DNA of 64,000 bases from Culex pipiens pallens. Its lineage: Eukaryota > Arthropoda > Insecta > Diptera > Culicidae. The DNA lies in contig NC_068937.1 in assembly GCF_016801865.2 (NCBI RefSeq), positions 96,411,278 through 96,475,277 on the forward strand, given 5' to 3'. Numbering within the stretch: the first letter of the stretch is position 1; each line of letters starts with the position of its first letter. This document shows, in pieces, positions 12,134 through 22,713 of the stretch. The position numbers and the translations under genes were made by a program. The notes below the pieces were generated by a model. That model did no database searches, was not told where the DNA came from, and was given only the letters and a program-made list of their open reading frames with translations.

Positions 12134-12362
12134 CTCTGGCCGGCACCGGATCCCGCTGAGGCACGCCCAGCTCCAGCTCCGCGTACCGATCGTACAGGGT
12201 GGCCACCGTGGCCGTACACCGGAGCAGGAGCGTTCCGCTGCCGCCGCCACCGGCCATCTGGACGCCGGCAAAGTGCGAACTCTGCAGGTGCAGCCGCAGC
12301 GCCACCGTCGTGCTGACCAGGCCGTCCGTCGTGACCCGGACCGTGGGCTCGCCGGTGAAAAC
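12134..12362 (-). CDS. Beaten-path-like Ig protein, exon with the C-terminal half of an Ig domain
   Basis: The exon is 229 bp, flanked on the minus strand by acceptor CATTTTCAG and donor GTGAGT. It starts in phase 0 and ends one base into a codon completed by the exon at 5418. It encodes 76 residues containing VALRLHLQSSHF and LLLRCTATVATLYDR, which matches the end of the second Ig domain of the beaten path family (beat in Drosophila: neuronal cell-surface or secreted proteins in motor-axon guidance, partners of Side proteins). The cysteine in LRCTA would be the second Ig cysteine. A Gly-rich insertion (MAGGGGSG) is unusual. Upstream exons carrying the first Ig domain were not found in this window. 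Family identification is from memory of motif order. Confidence 0.65.
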
Positions 12363-12371
12363 CTGAAAATG

Positions 12372-13057
12372 AGGGAAGTTGTTTCAAGTTGGAGCATCAC
12401 AAAATTTGTCATTAAATCGAGTTGAATGAAAGAAAGATAGAAATTCCAGTTAAATTCTTGTAAATTTAATCTCCTTTTACCAAGAAAGTCATCCTCAACT
12501 CTATTTTTATCTCCAGCTATTGCCCGCCTTAAATTCCACCTAGATTCCACGGCTCGCGCCATATCGTGCTCCCCGGCCGTTAACAGACTGGATAAATTCG
12601 CCGTCACGCAAATCTGGCGTCAACTTTTCCCAGCCTGTGCAAATAACTTTCGCGAGTCTGTACACGAGACGAAATATTAAGTTGAAGTCGCCAGTTTGTG
12701 TTGGTTTTGAGCTTTTAGATGACACCTGTCAGACCGCCTTTTTTGACAGCTGTCAGGTCGGTTTTTGCTGAAACTTGTGTGACGTTATCGTAGACGATCA
12801 AGTTTAACTCTCTTCTGTTTTATTGATAATATTCAAGTTACATTTTCTTTATTAGTAATTAAGAAAACAACATTTATAGTTCAAACAAGGATTAAAAAGT
12901 CAATAAGGAATTCAGTTTATTATTTTGTAAGAAAGAATCTTCTCCATTCTCGATCATTTCCCAAGGTTCCCTTTTGCAAGATGTCTTCATAATGATTTCA
13001 CTTTTTCAAGCAAGCTTAATGTTTTTTTTTCGAAAGTCATTCCCATTTTCCCGTGAC
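12372..13057. other. Probable intron of the beat-like gene, no other feature
   Basis: It lies upstream (minus strand) of the acceptor at 12363-12371. It is moderately GC-rich around 12540-12720, but no exon with splice sites and recognisable protein could be supported. Confidence 0.35.
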
Positions 13058-13067
13058 TTATCGGATA

Positions 13068-13390
13068 GAGACCGAGCCACGTAGCCTAGTGGTAACGCTC
13101 CCGCCTTATAAGCGACAGATCGGGGTTCAAATCCCGGCTCGGACCAAAACAACTGGTGATCAAATCTCTTCTGGATTCGATTGCTTAGTAAAGGGAAGGT
13201 AGTGTATCGTCACAAACTGGACCTTATCACGACACCTTAGGGAGGCGACCTATGGAATGTTAACATTACCCTCACATGTTAACATTAAGTTGAGAATGAA
13301 AATTGCCACTGAATCCGCTTTGTAAATGCCGGCCCCGATACTCTTCAAGGGTGTTCCCCTCAGGAACTGGGAAAGATTTACTTTTTTTTT
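13068..13390 (+). mobile_element. tRNA-derived SINE with 10 bp target duplication
   Basis: A tRNA-like head lies at 13072-13145. The acceptor stem CCGAGCC pairs with GGCTCGG, the A box is TAGCCTAGTGG, the B box lies in GGTTCAAATCC, and the anticodon-type loop is CTTATAA (would read as an isoleucine UAU tRNA). The head is followed directly by ACCA, so it looks copied from a mature tRNA. The tRNA-unrelated body runs to a T run at about 13381-13390. The perfect direct repeat TTATCGGATA flanks it (13058-13067 and 13391-13400). Culex has a described tRNA-related SINE called Twain; identity to it cannot be tested here. Confidence 0.85.
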
Positions 13391-13400
13391 TTATCGGATA

Positions 13401-14096
13401 AAGTAACCTACAGGGCAAACAAAAAAAACCTTAAAAAATATACTCTGATGAATATCGCTCCATTTGTCAACGAAAAAAAAAATCCACAACCAGATGGTGC
13501 TGCCCTTTCTTTTCTTTTTTTAAGGAGAGAGTGAGATTTTGTACAAAAAAGAGTAAATTTTTCAACCATTACTCAGTTCAGATACTCGCCTTTCGGATTT
13601 TGGGGCGGTTTCTCTTACAGAGATGAAAAAAGTTAAAAAGGTCTCCGGCGGCGGTGGTGAGTTCTCCCCCTGGAGGACAGTTCACAACATGAAAAATGTA
13701 TTTAATTCGTTCTCTTTTCCAGAGAAATTATTAAACAAATTCCTTAAGCAAAAACAACAGTATCAGTTGGTCCATTTGATTTTTTAGCTGAAAGTAAGAT
13801 TTTTTAAATATAAATTTTCTAAAACTAATTGGTTAATTAAAAAATTAAACTTTTAATTTCTTTTGATTGGAAAGTAATAAATGCATTTATGAAGAAATAA
13901 AAACAATCAAAAAAATTGTGATCAGTTGATTACAAGAAATGCCAACTAAACAAATGTTTAGAAATGTTCATTTAATCAATTTCTGATGGAAGCATACATT
14001 TTTACTTCAAACTTTTATGTCTTGATTTTGTTAAAATAATGTGTTATGATAAGATCAGGTAAGAAACACACAAAAAATCTTTTTGCACGATTCGTA
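13401..14096. other. No recognisable feature
   Basis: AT-rich DNA with a slightly GC-richer block near 13600-13690. No exon, RNA or repeat partner in this window was identified. Confidence 0.4.
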
Positions 14097-14100
14097 TTAA

Positions 14101-14576
14101 CCCTCTACTGCCCAAATTTTTTTTTCGAATTTTTTTATTTTTTTTTCCGTATTCAGGAGGTCATTTTGAGCAACTTTTGTTCTACGAAAAACTTTACTTC
14201 TCTTATTTTATGCTTTTCTTGTTTCATTTTTAGTACTTTAATTTGCATTTATCTTGTTGAGTTTATGGTTGTTTTTAGTAGCATTTGGCCTATTCTACCA
14301 CCTCCTATCATTACATTTTGCCTTTCTAATTTTTTCATGTTTTTACAGTCACTTTTTCAATTTTTTACTTGTTTTTCACATGTTTTGCTATAAAATGGCA
14401 CCATAATCATTTAAATTGTAAAAAAATGCGTAGAGGCATAGTCTGGGAAACTACAAAAATTACTGCATAGTTCTTCTTTCTAATCCTTTTAAAAGATCAA
14501 AAATTGGTAAAAAAAATTGATTTTGGGGATTTTTTAAATCGAAGGCCGTCTAAAGGCGGGGTTGGGTTGTAGAGGG
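14101..14576. repeat. MITE with TTAA target duplication, CCCTCTAC termini
   Basis: The element runs from CCCTCTACTGCCCAAA to the complement of CCCTCTACAACCC, with TTAA on both sides (14097-14100 and 14577-14580). A TTAA duplication points to the piggyBac superfamily as the mobiliser. The interior is T-rich and noncoding; the 115-residue frame across it is low-complexity. A diverged relative lies at 15817-16251. Confidence 0.75.
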
Positions 14577-14597
14577 TTAATAAACATTGTTTTAAAC

Positions 14598-15462
14598 CAG
14601 GAGTGCTCAAAGTTTTTTGAATCCGGGCCAAATTTGAAGCTCAAATGAGGCTGCGGACCAAATTTACAAAATAGGTTATTTAAAAAAAATGCATTTTCGG
14701 AGTTTCAAAAAATGTTGCATAGAACTCGGTGCAAAATTATTTTATTTCAGCAAATAATCGTTGAGAGCCAGAATTTCAAGTGTTGTTAGAAAATTATTCA
14801 AGCTGTTTTAGTTTTTTCAAAAAATGTAATTTAATGATGAGGGGGAAGGGAAGAGTTGGTCGACAAAACTTTGTAAAATATTTGCAACAGCCTTATTCCT
14901 CCAATTTCAACATTTTGTCTGCCTTCATCAGATGGTAGAAAATCAGATTCTTTAGCCAACTGTCTGTAGAGAATAATCAGGATAATCAGTTCGAATCTCG
15001 AGGAAAGGTTTCTAAGTGCAAAGTTAGTTTGAGGGTCAGTTCATAAAAAGGGTCATTATGATTTTTAAATTGGAATGTGAAATACTTATATTTTTGTAAT
15101 TATTACAGATTTCTACCTAAGTTATGTTTGAACTTGGTTTGAAAGTTTTGACGATATTTACTAGTTTCACTAACATAGAAACGAATTAAATTGTTTTAAT
15201 TATTAAGATTTTTTATAAAAATATTTGTGTAGTAAAATGGGGATCAAAATGTTAATAAATCATAGGTTTTCCTATAAATAAAAAAATAAAAAAGATAAGC
15301 ATTAAAAAGATTTAAATAAACCTGAATTTCGAAAAAGTATAAAATCACTTCGCAAGTGGTCAACGGGCCATTTCACATGATCATTCAAAATGGGTCCGCG
15401 GGCCACAAAAAATCACCTCGCGGGCCACGTTTGGCCCGCGGGCCATACTTTGGTCACCCCTG
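14598..15462. repeat. hAT-type nonautonomous element, CAGGGGTG termini
   Basis: The left end is CAGGAGTGCTCAAAGTTTTT and the right end is the complement of CAGGGGTGACCAAAGTATGG. Repeated GGGCC..A words lie next to both ends (GCGGGCCA near 15370-15445). This terminal pattern is typical of hAT elements. The flanking 8-mers (TTTTAAAC and ATCTACTA) do not match, so the target duplication is lost or overwritten by the adjoining SINE. No transposase frame. Confidence 0.6.
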
Positions 15463-15470
15463 ATCTACTA

Positions 15471-15638
15471 GGACTTCGCCGCCCGGGGCTCCCAAGTGTA
15501 TGAAAGTATGGCATGGAGCGACGGTGCCGAATACCCATATTTACACAAATAATTTTAGAGCACCCGCTGCGGGATTCGAACCGGTTCGAACCGATTGTGA
15601 ACCCAGAGCGTGGTCCGATTGATCCACACGGGCGGGGT
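15471..15638 (-). mobile_element. tRNA-derived SINE, second family, minus-strand copy
   Basis: On the minus strand the head reads CCCGCCCGTGTGGATCAATC and contains a B-box type GGTTCGAATCC. The part downstream of the tRNA head, up to GGCGGCGAAGTCCT, aligns with the plus-strand copy at 62532-62701. The T-arm region here carries a local duplication of the GGTTCGAACC word. It abuts the right end of the hAT-type element. Confidence 0.7.
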
Positions 15639-15816
15639 ATTCGACCAGGACAGAGAAAACAAGCTTAACAAAATGTACAATACATTCATATTTAAAAGAA
15701 TCTATACACTTACGAAAATGTATAAGTTTTGAGGTTTTCAATATATTTCAGAAAGTGCCTAAAAATGAAATCAATTGATGATGATTGAAAGAAATTAAAA
15801 AGGCTTAAATCTGTAA

Positions 15817-16251
15817 CCCTTCAATGCCCAATTTTTCCATTTTATATTTTTTCTTATTCTTTACTTCTCATTCTCGTTGCATTTATTTTGTTTAGTTTTT
15901 GTTTATTTCGGATAGTAATTGGCGTATTCTACCATCCCCTATTATTACCTTTATTCCTTTTTTGTTTTATTCATTTATTTAAAATCACTTTTCAAATTTT
16001 TTGGTTGTTTTTCTCAGTTTCTACTAGAGAATGATACAATTTCAATTTAAATTGTTCACAAATGCGTAGAGGCACAACTTGGGGCACTACAAAGATTACT
16101 ACATACTTGTTTCTACAAATCTTTTATTTTTTTCCCAAAAAATGCTCAGGTTTAAATGAACGCGAAAACTAACGAAGAATTTTTTTAAACCCTAGCAATA
16201 ATTTTCCCAAAAAATAAAAACTGTTCATGTGCTAGGGGGTGGACATAAAGG
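15817..16251. repeat. Diverged relative of the 14101-14576 TTAA MITE
   Basis: It shares an ordered series of words with the copy at 14101 (TGCCCAAT, TACTTCTC, GGCGTATTCTACCA, AAATGCGTAGAGGCA). The termini have drifted; TTAA is present only on the right (16252-16255). Confidence 0.6.
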
Positions 16252-16255
16252 TTAA

Positions 16256-16665
16256 TAGACCATTAACATATTAAAATAGATGGTTAAAGTATTGATATTT
16301 CGTTAATTTATTGACGCGAACCCACCTTTTCATTTTCACCGTTTTGACAAATCTTGGTTTCCCATCCTTATTCTTTGAGCGTGTGCGAAAAAATAAATGC
16401 GTGTGGGACGCCATTTTTTCCATTGTTGTTGTTGCGCTCGGGCGGTAAAGACGTGTAAAATTGTTCGGTGTTGTTTTTCTTCTAAAAAAATAGTTTGAGT
16501 TTGATGTTTCGGCAGGAATGGTGAGTAAATTTGTGTGCCAGCAAGGAAAAATATATATTCATAAGTCCTTGTACCAAATTCAATCCCACTAGCCACGGTC
16601 AGCGCCGGCCGGAAGATTCCGGGAATCAACAAACCCGCGAATGATTGTAAGAAACAGAACCAGCG
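16256..16665 (+). other. Upstream region of the SLC33A1-like pseudogene
   Basis: The sequence becomes GC-richer towards 16666 and contains AATGGTGAGT at 16515-16524, which looks like a splice donor of a 5' untranslated or leader exon. This suggests that the gene copy was duplicated with its introns and leader. No independent gene is supported; the long minus-strand frames across 16336-17188 are antisense shadows. Confidence 0.4.
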
Positions 16666-17402
16666 ATGGGTGTCCGGAAGCGGCCCATGGAAAAGGAGCA
16701 GTTGCTGGAACCAGTGCCGGTGTTTTGCCACGATGAGGACAAACACGAGCGGAGCGACCTGCGTGTTGACTGGGGCAACATTGCCATCCTGTTCTTTCTG
16801 TACCTGCTGCAGGGTATTCTAATGGGGCTGGTGGCGGCCATCCTGATGATGTTGCAGAATCGCGGCGCCAGCTACAAACAACAGGTGCGTGTTGAATGAT
16901 GGGCCGGTGATGCGTCTTATCTCGATAAGGTTGTTGAGATGAGTTGCAGGCATAACGCGTCGCGATAACAATTGTTAAACATTTCAGGCCGAGTTCAGCT
17001 TCGCGCACTAGTCGTTCAGTATGAAGCTGCTGTGGGCGCCGATCGTCGACTTGCTGTACTGGTCGCGCTTTGGCCGGCGCGTCCTGGCTCATCCCGACGC
17101 AGTACCTGATGGGGTTGTTTATGCTGATTCTCAGCCTGCACGGTGATCTTTTTGGCACTGCGGCCGTCATCTGGTTCACCCCGGCCATGATCTACGACCT
17201 CCATGTTCCGTACTACTTCTGATCCTGCTGACCATGTACGGTCTGTATCAGATCGCTCTCTACAGTATGATTGTTGCGGTGATGGCGTTCTTTACGCGAA
17301 CTAGCGACCGTCGGCGGAACGTACATGACACTGCTCAACACGCTAAGCAATCTGGGCGGAAACTGGCCCACCACCGTAGTGCTGTGGATGGTCGACGTGC
17401 CG
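16666..17402 (+). pseudogene. SLC33A1: Acetyl-CoA transporter (SLC33A1-type) pseudogene
   Basis: The family is a multispanning ER membrane protein that imports acetyl-CoA into the secretory pathway. The first exon runs from the ATG at 16666 and encodes an acidic N-terminus, then WGNIAILFFLYLLQG and NRGASYKQQ. It ends at a donor near 16885, followed by an intron of about 100 bp ending TTTCAG at 16987. The next exon gives AEFSFAH, then a TAG stop, FSMKLLWAPIVD, a frameshift, and SWLIPTQYLMGLFMLILSL. The sequence then jumps to a late region (YGLYQIALYSMIVAVMAFF), loses frame again, and ends GGTYMTLLNTLSNLGGNWP. About 250 residues of the middle are missing. The retained introns show DNA-level duplication and not retrotransposition. 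The family assignment is strong; function is lost. Confidence 0.85.
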
Positions 17403-18239
17403 ACGTAGCCGCTACTGCTGGTGAGGAAGAGAAGAAGGAGGAACCGCCTACGGCCGGCAACCAGTGCCGACAGGGCAGTGGCCGGAGCCGGAGTACGCGT
17501 ATGCGACTTGGTTTGGACTGCTGCTGCAAGTTGCGACGGAAGACACCGAAAACGAGCAAGTTTCTGAGCTTGACGGATCGAATCGGGGTGTCGATGATCC
17601 GTCGACAGATGGGTTGGACCGATAGTGAGGAGCAGATTAAGGCGACGCCGTCGTCGATCAACCGATCCGTGGCGATTGAAGCCGTTGATGAATTTCCGGA
17701 TGGTTTGCTAACGAAGCCAATTCAGTTGAAAACATTACGACTCGGCTGCAGAGGCTGGCTCAACCGGCTAAACAACTGTTCACGGTGAAAAAGTTCTACC
17801 CGCACACAATCTCCTCTTGATCCGGTGTCGTCAGTGCGACCAAAACGTGACCAAGTCCGAGTACAACCCGAGATCGATCAAGTACCGCATTGCGATGTTC
17901 GCCGCGTACCACGTTCCGAAGGTTCGCTTCATCCGGTGCGAGCCGCTCATGTTCAACCAGAAGGCCATCCTTTTGCTGAAGCTAATCAATCCAACCATGA
18001 CCATCATGATAATGGAACTGCCAACCGACGAGGAGGAACGTCGCATGATCGAAGAGCTCAAACTGTCCGCGGAGGCGACCGTCTCATCGTCGTCCTCTTC
18101 GCTGATGCTGGTCGGCCGCGGGGTCGATCTCGGATATGAGTAGTTTGCCTCGAAGCAGGCGGCACTGCTGGAGGACCCGCGGATGATGCAGCAGTGCGTC
18201 AACGGAACGTTCAGTCTGCACTTTTTCAGCCAGAACTGA
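17403..18239 (+). pseudogene. DCTN4: Dynactin subunit 4 (p62) pseudogene, C-terminal part
   Basis: Dynactin p62 is a zinc-binding subunit at the pointed end of the dynein activator dynactin. It begins a few bases after the transporter fragment with an acidic linker (TAGEEEKKEEPPTAG). It passes through QWPEPEYAYATWF and FLSLTDRIGVSMIRRQMGW, then shifts frame near 17695 to reach TTRLQRLAQPAKQLFTVKKF. There is a TGA near 17817, then IRCRQCDQNVTKSEYNPRSI and YRIAMFAAYHVPKVRFI, a TAG near 18141, and the family-like C-terminus down to the TGA at 18237-18239. A candidate AATAAA signal is at 18406-18411. At least two stops and two frame changes make it nonfunctional. The Cys-rich N-terminal half is absent. 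Confidence 0.8.
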
Positions 18240-19509
18240 AACCGAACTGTTAGCGGGATACTTTCCAACGAAGCATCCATCGCGATTGCGGCGATCAAAT
18301 TGTTCACTACCGAATAGCAGACGAAGAAAAAAGCCAGAACGAAAATTTGAAAAAGAAACACAGATACGAACGATACGAGCTTTAAATTATGAATGTATTC
18401 AGTAAAATAAAGTAATGTTTTCGCTTTTTGTTAATTAGCTAATAAAAAAGGGGTGAGGAGGGGTATGTTTCCATGTGCATCCTGTAACGGGCCTTGAACA
18501 CCTTGGCAAGAACGCTAACGATGATGGGTTCATGGCCAGCGGACATTTTGAGAAAAATAGACTACAAGTTTTATAAAGATAGCTTTGATTTCATAAGCCA
18601 AAGCTACACCGGAAGTCGTGATGGTGTGTAGTTCTGAGCGCCCGGGGTTCTGAAGACGGTTCCTAAGAAGCCACAGCAAAAGTCTAGCCGGGGATGCTGG
18701 AAAAGGGGAATTGTGCGGGAACGAAATAAACATACAAGTTTTGCTTTTGATTCAAGGGCAGCTTGATGGGCTCCAACAGAAAACCAAAGGTTTTTGGCCT
18801 CGTTGATAAGCTTCATTGTACATCGCCGCGAAAGTTTTTGGGCTCCACAGGACTCAAAAAACATGATGGTGGACCGTTCCGAATGCTAGACTTTTCTTTG
18901 CCAGACGGCCCACGCAGAATGGGCATAAGAAGGTGCCGCCGGTTCTGGCCCTGATGAGCGTCTTCTGGCACTGCACGACTCAAATAGCATAACTGTTGAC
19001 CGTTGCGGATGCTTCCACTAACTCCCCGTCCTCGTTTTTGGTAAAAAAAATCTACTCCTTTAGGCGGAAACCACCACCATATCCCCGTCTACTTCTTTTG
19101 TAAAGATAGTTCTTAATCCGACGGCTCAGGCTAAAATGGCACACAGATTCCGTTGATTCCGGATCAGATCCGTTTTTAACTTTCCTTTGTGCTACAGTAA
19201 ATATTTAAACCTAAAAAAATCGCGAAAAGGCAAGTACATGTTTTTGTTTATCAGCTGTCAAAATGTACCGAGATTTATAATACACGGTGGGAACGCTAGC
19301 TCAACTATTCGTCAGTCTATTGATAAAAATATCAAAACCCCCGTCAATAGATTAACGAATAATAAAAACATTAATTCTGTCCAACCCCTAATTCATGTGT
19401 TACTAAATGCAAAAATAAAGCACAGGAATAAATGAAAAAATTATAGTTTCAAATTTAAGAAACAGGCCGCTTTTTAACACATCTTTGTATTATTTTCAAC
19501 AACTGCTTA
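18240..19509. other. No recognisable feature
   Basis: This is mixed-composition DNA downstream of the p62 pseudogene. A short minus-strand frame near 18440-18550 begins MSAGHEPIIVSVLAKVFKAR and has a codon-like look, but it is too short to assign. Nothing else was recognised. Confidence 0.4.
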
Positions 19510-19668
19510 GGGAGCGTTCTTTTATTACGTAACGCAAAAAACGGATTTTTATACCCCCTCCCCCGCAACAAAATTTTCATACAAATTTTAAAAATTTTGT
19601 ATGAAACGTAACACGGCCTCCGACACCCCCTCCCCCCAACTGCGTTACGTAATATAAGAACGCTCCCA
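19510..19668. repeat. Short MITE with TTA target duplication (PIF/Harbinger-like)
   Basis: It is 159 bp with near-perfect inverted ends: GGGAGCGTTCTTTTATTACG at the left, and GTAATATAAGAACGCTCCCA at the right. TTA flanks both sides (19507-19509 and 19669-19671), the duplication used by PIF/Harbinger elements. Noncoding. Confidence 0.8.
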
Positions 19669-19671
19669 TTA

Positions 19672-22021
19672 GGTTTGGAATTTGAAAGTCGAGAAAAGAC
19701 ACAAAAAATAAAATCAATGGTTTCAACATTTGGATGAAAAAAGGGTTTTAAAATGCATTTTACACCAGTTCAGATGTTTTGCAATCATTAATTTTCAAAA
19801 TGTCTAAGTGTTGAAGAAATAAAACAAAATCGCGAAAATAAACTTTTTGCGGAGTTGTAAATCGGAAATTTACAAAAATTCAAAACATTTTTTAACGAGA
19901 CAATCATGATAAATATGATAGAAAATGCAGGAAAACGCATTTCCAATAGTTTTCAGTTGATTATTATCGAAAAAATATCATCTTAAACAAAAATAATACA
20001 AAACTTGCATAAAAACAAAATTCAGATTCAGCGGGCGAAATTCAATGCAAGCTATCTCGAGTGTAGAAAAAATACCTCTGAGATATTAAAAAAAACTGAT
20101 TTTTTAGAGTATGCTCTGATGTAATTGTCAAATTCATCGTAGAGAACGTAGAAATCACCCAAATCATGAACCACCCTAATTTTCAAAGTTTTCTCTTGGA
20201 TTCAATTTTGAGATCTGGACCATGTTTCTATTCGAAAATGGACTGCGTCAATCGATTCTTCGCGCTAATCACTTCAAAATAATGCTGGATCAACCTTTTA
20301 CGATTTGTGGTTCTAGCGGCATCGCAGTTTGAAAATGGAAGTTTCTGATTTCTGGTTATAGCAAATTATAAAAGAAACAGTTAGCAGTATTTCGATTATA
20401 AATTTTTTGTTGCGATATTTTGCACTAAAATCAACAAAAGTGGTTAAATATAGTTCTCTGGAATCCTTTTATAATTGAAAGAAACTAATTTTAGAAAGTA
20501 AGATGGTTAGTATTTGCAAAGGAAATAAACAAATAAATTTAAAAAAGAACAGAAACTGACACCAAGGTAAGTTTTTAAGACAACAAATCCGCACTTTTCA
20601 CCGAGCCAGCCGAAAAATCCCATCTGTCTAGAGGTGTAACAGCAGCGCAATTTATAACTCACGAGATTCAGGTCTAGCCCACAACCAAACCGTCGTCGTC
20701 ACTTCAATCAAGCAGGTCGCGCGCGAAGGGTGAAGCAACTTTTCGACCTCCATTGAAAGCTCAACTTTGGCTAGAAATGAATGGAAAACTTAAAATGCTC
20801 AACATTTATCAGTGCGCACGAGAAGATGCTTCCGGGAAAGCAACACAGAAAAAGCTCAAATTTCTTTCAACAGCACAAAAAGAAAAAGACGAGTTGCGAA
20901 GCGAACGCGAAGAAATGCTGCAAGAGTTGTGTTTCGCAAAGTGAAAAATGAATGAACGGACAGGTGCAAAAGGTGCTCTCTGCGTTACAAAAGCCCCGGA
21001 AGCATACTAGAAGAAGAACACGTCGAAGAACGGGTGAGAAATGTTCAAACTTATCAACACTCAAATGAAGGGAAGTGGAAGGGGGTAGGGTGGTCTGGCA
21101 ACACTGTTTTAAAATTTTGAAGAGTTACAGCTCGGAGTTCGAAGAACGGATGTTCGAAGACTTCGACAAATAGTCAGAAACTGTAATGGGGGTGGAAGAT
21201 GGCCAAGAGAATCGCGCAAAAGGTGATAATAAATGGGGAAAGTTTTTTCGGAAATTAGTTTTCTCATAAGTTATATTGTGAAATAAATTTCTGGCGCTCG
21301 TTGTATTAATTCCTAGTTACGGGGCTGCTGGGAGGACTGACTGGCCAAGAGTTCATTACTTTCGGTTGGGATGAATTATGTATTGGATGAGTAATGGCGT
21401 GGGCACGGTGCGGTGTGACCAGTGTGGAGGAAGCAGAAGGGAGCCACAGCTGTCGAAGAAAATTAATCAATAATGGTGGGAAGTGCGGAGCAGGACGCAT
21501 TTTGGTGTAAAGAATTCGTAAAAGTTTGTTCGAACTTTGACAATCTTTGCATGTTTTAGTATTGTATAAATTTTATATATTTGTTTTATTACAAGGAAAA
21601 TATAACTGAGGTTCTATTATCTCCCGATAGCGTTGCCAAATTTTTGATGTTTAAAACTCATTGAAAATGTTTTTTTCTTTAAAAATGCGTACAGGTCAAA
21701 ACTCCAAGCCAGGGAGTCGTTAGATGACCAAAGACGTCCCTAAATATCAGCAAAGTAGTCTATCATAATTCGACAACCTTTTGCTATTTGTGGTAGAGTT
21801 TTTTTTATCAGTAACTCCAGGAAGTCTAACATATTTTGAAGGAGACGCATGGCTTTTTATTAAAGAGTCGGACGATTTTGTCCATGCTTAAAATGAAATA
21901 AAAGTTACATGAATGAATTCAATTTGAATATTTTTTTCAATTTGAATAATATTTTGAGTTGAAAATGAAGTCTACACATCTCAAGTTCCAACTTGTATCG
22001 CTTTCAGTTCTATCGATTTAC
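19672..22021. other. No supported gene
   Basis: It contains a GC-richer block near 20590-21100, and a 63-residue plus-strand frame at 20753-20944 rich in Lys and Glu whose second half (QKEKDELRSEREEMLQELC) could form a helix. I do not recognise it and see no splice signals that tie it to neighbours. The segment from 21960 is the 3' flank of the IR gene on the minus strand. Confidence 0.4.
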
Positions 22022-22107
22022 TCATTGCCACACAAACTTCACGAACCACTTTGGGTCAATCCTTTTCACACTTAATTCTGCTAGAAATGTGACCAAGCTG
22101 ATGCTCA
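22022..22107 (-). pseudogene. IR gene fragment: last membrane segment and stop
   Basis: This encodes VSISLVTFLAELSVKRI and WFVKFVWQ, then TGA at 22024-22022. A hydrophobic helix followed by a short basic tail fits M3 and the cytoplasmic end of an insect IR. It is separated from the previous fragment by the AATAAC MITE; about 30 residues expected between the two pieces are missing. Confidence 0.7.
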
Positions 22108-22554
22108 CCCGAGCAGACGAAAATAACTTGGGAATAACATTTTTTGATATTTGAAAATACTAGGCCAATAACATTTTATGTTATTTATAACAAGATTTGT
22201 TATTCGTCGTTATTATTTTATTGTTTTTGAATTGTTATTGTAATAACAGACTAATAACACTTTTAGTTATTCTTCGAACAAATCTCTGTTATTATTTTTT
22301 GTTATTTTAACAACTAATCCGATCATCCCAATAACAGTTAGAGGTATTCTTCCATAACAAAAAATGTTATTCCAAAGTTGTTTTGGCTTTCAACCAATAT
22401 CAGACCAATAACAAATTTTGTTATGATAACATAAACTGTTATTAAACCCTTATGCAAAAATGGATTGTTCAAGAAGATTCCATAACACTTTCTGTTATTT
22501 TAACAGTATTTGTTATTAAAATGGCATGAATTTTGTTATTACCGTCTGCCCAAG
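22108..22554. repeat. AATAAC-rich MITE, copy 2, inside the IR gene
   Basis: The terminal repeats are CCCGAGCAGACGAAAATAAC and the complement of CTTGGGCAGACGGTAATAAC. The interior is packed with AATAACA/TGTTATT words and shares long stretches with 5490-6060. It interrupts the IR reading frame between S2 and the last membrane segment. Flanking bases do not show a clear target duplication. Confidence 0.8.
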
Positions 22555-22713
22555 CAGTCCAGCCACCAGTTGCTGCTTCCACAGTTTAAAGAGTCCGGCT
22601 TCAACAAACCAACCGTGCATGGTGTGAAATGTTTGCTTGAAGACCAACCGCGGAGCTATTTCGGTTGATTCCGCTCATAATCGAAGGCCACTTCTTCAAA
22701 CAGACCACAAAAG
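22555..22713 (-). pseudogene. IR gene fragment: S2 lobe, second part
   Basis: On the minus strand the first codons complete the frame cut by the 5.7 kb element and give GLFEEVAFDYERNQ. A one-base shift then leads to APRLVFKQTFHTMHGWFVEA and GLFKLWKQQLV. FHTMHGWFVEAGLFKLWK is a layout typical of the end of S2 in divergent mosquito IRs (from memory). Confidence 0.75.

Noticed and set aside
12038..12607. A single 189-codon minus-strand frame read as one gene
   Set aside because: It runs through in a different frame from the Ig exon and crosses its splice acceptor into AT-rich intron; the 229 bp exon in the Ig frame explains the coding signal better.
16336..17661. Minus-strand frames of 136, 199 and 108 codons
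   Set aside because: They lie antisense to the recognisable transporter and dynactin fragments and have no motifs.
20753..20944. A Lys/Glu-rich 63-codon frame as a gene
   Set aside because: Too short, no splice or promoter support and no recognisable family.
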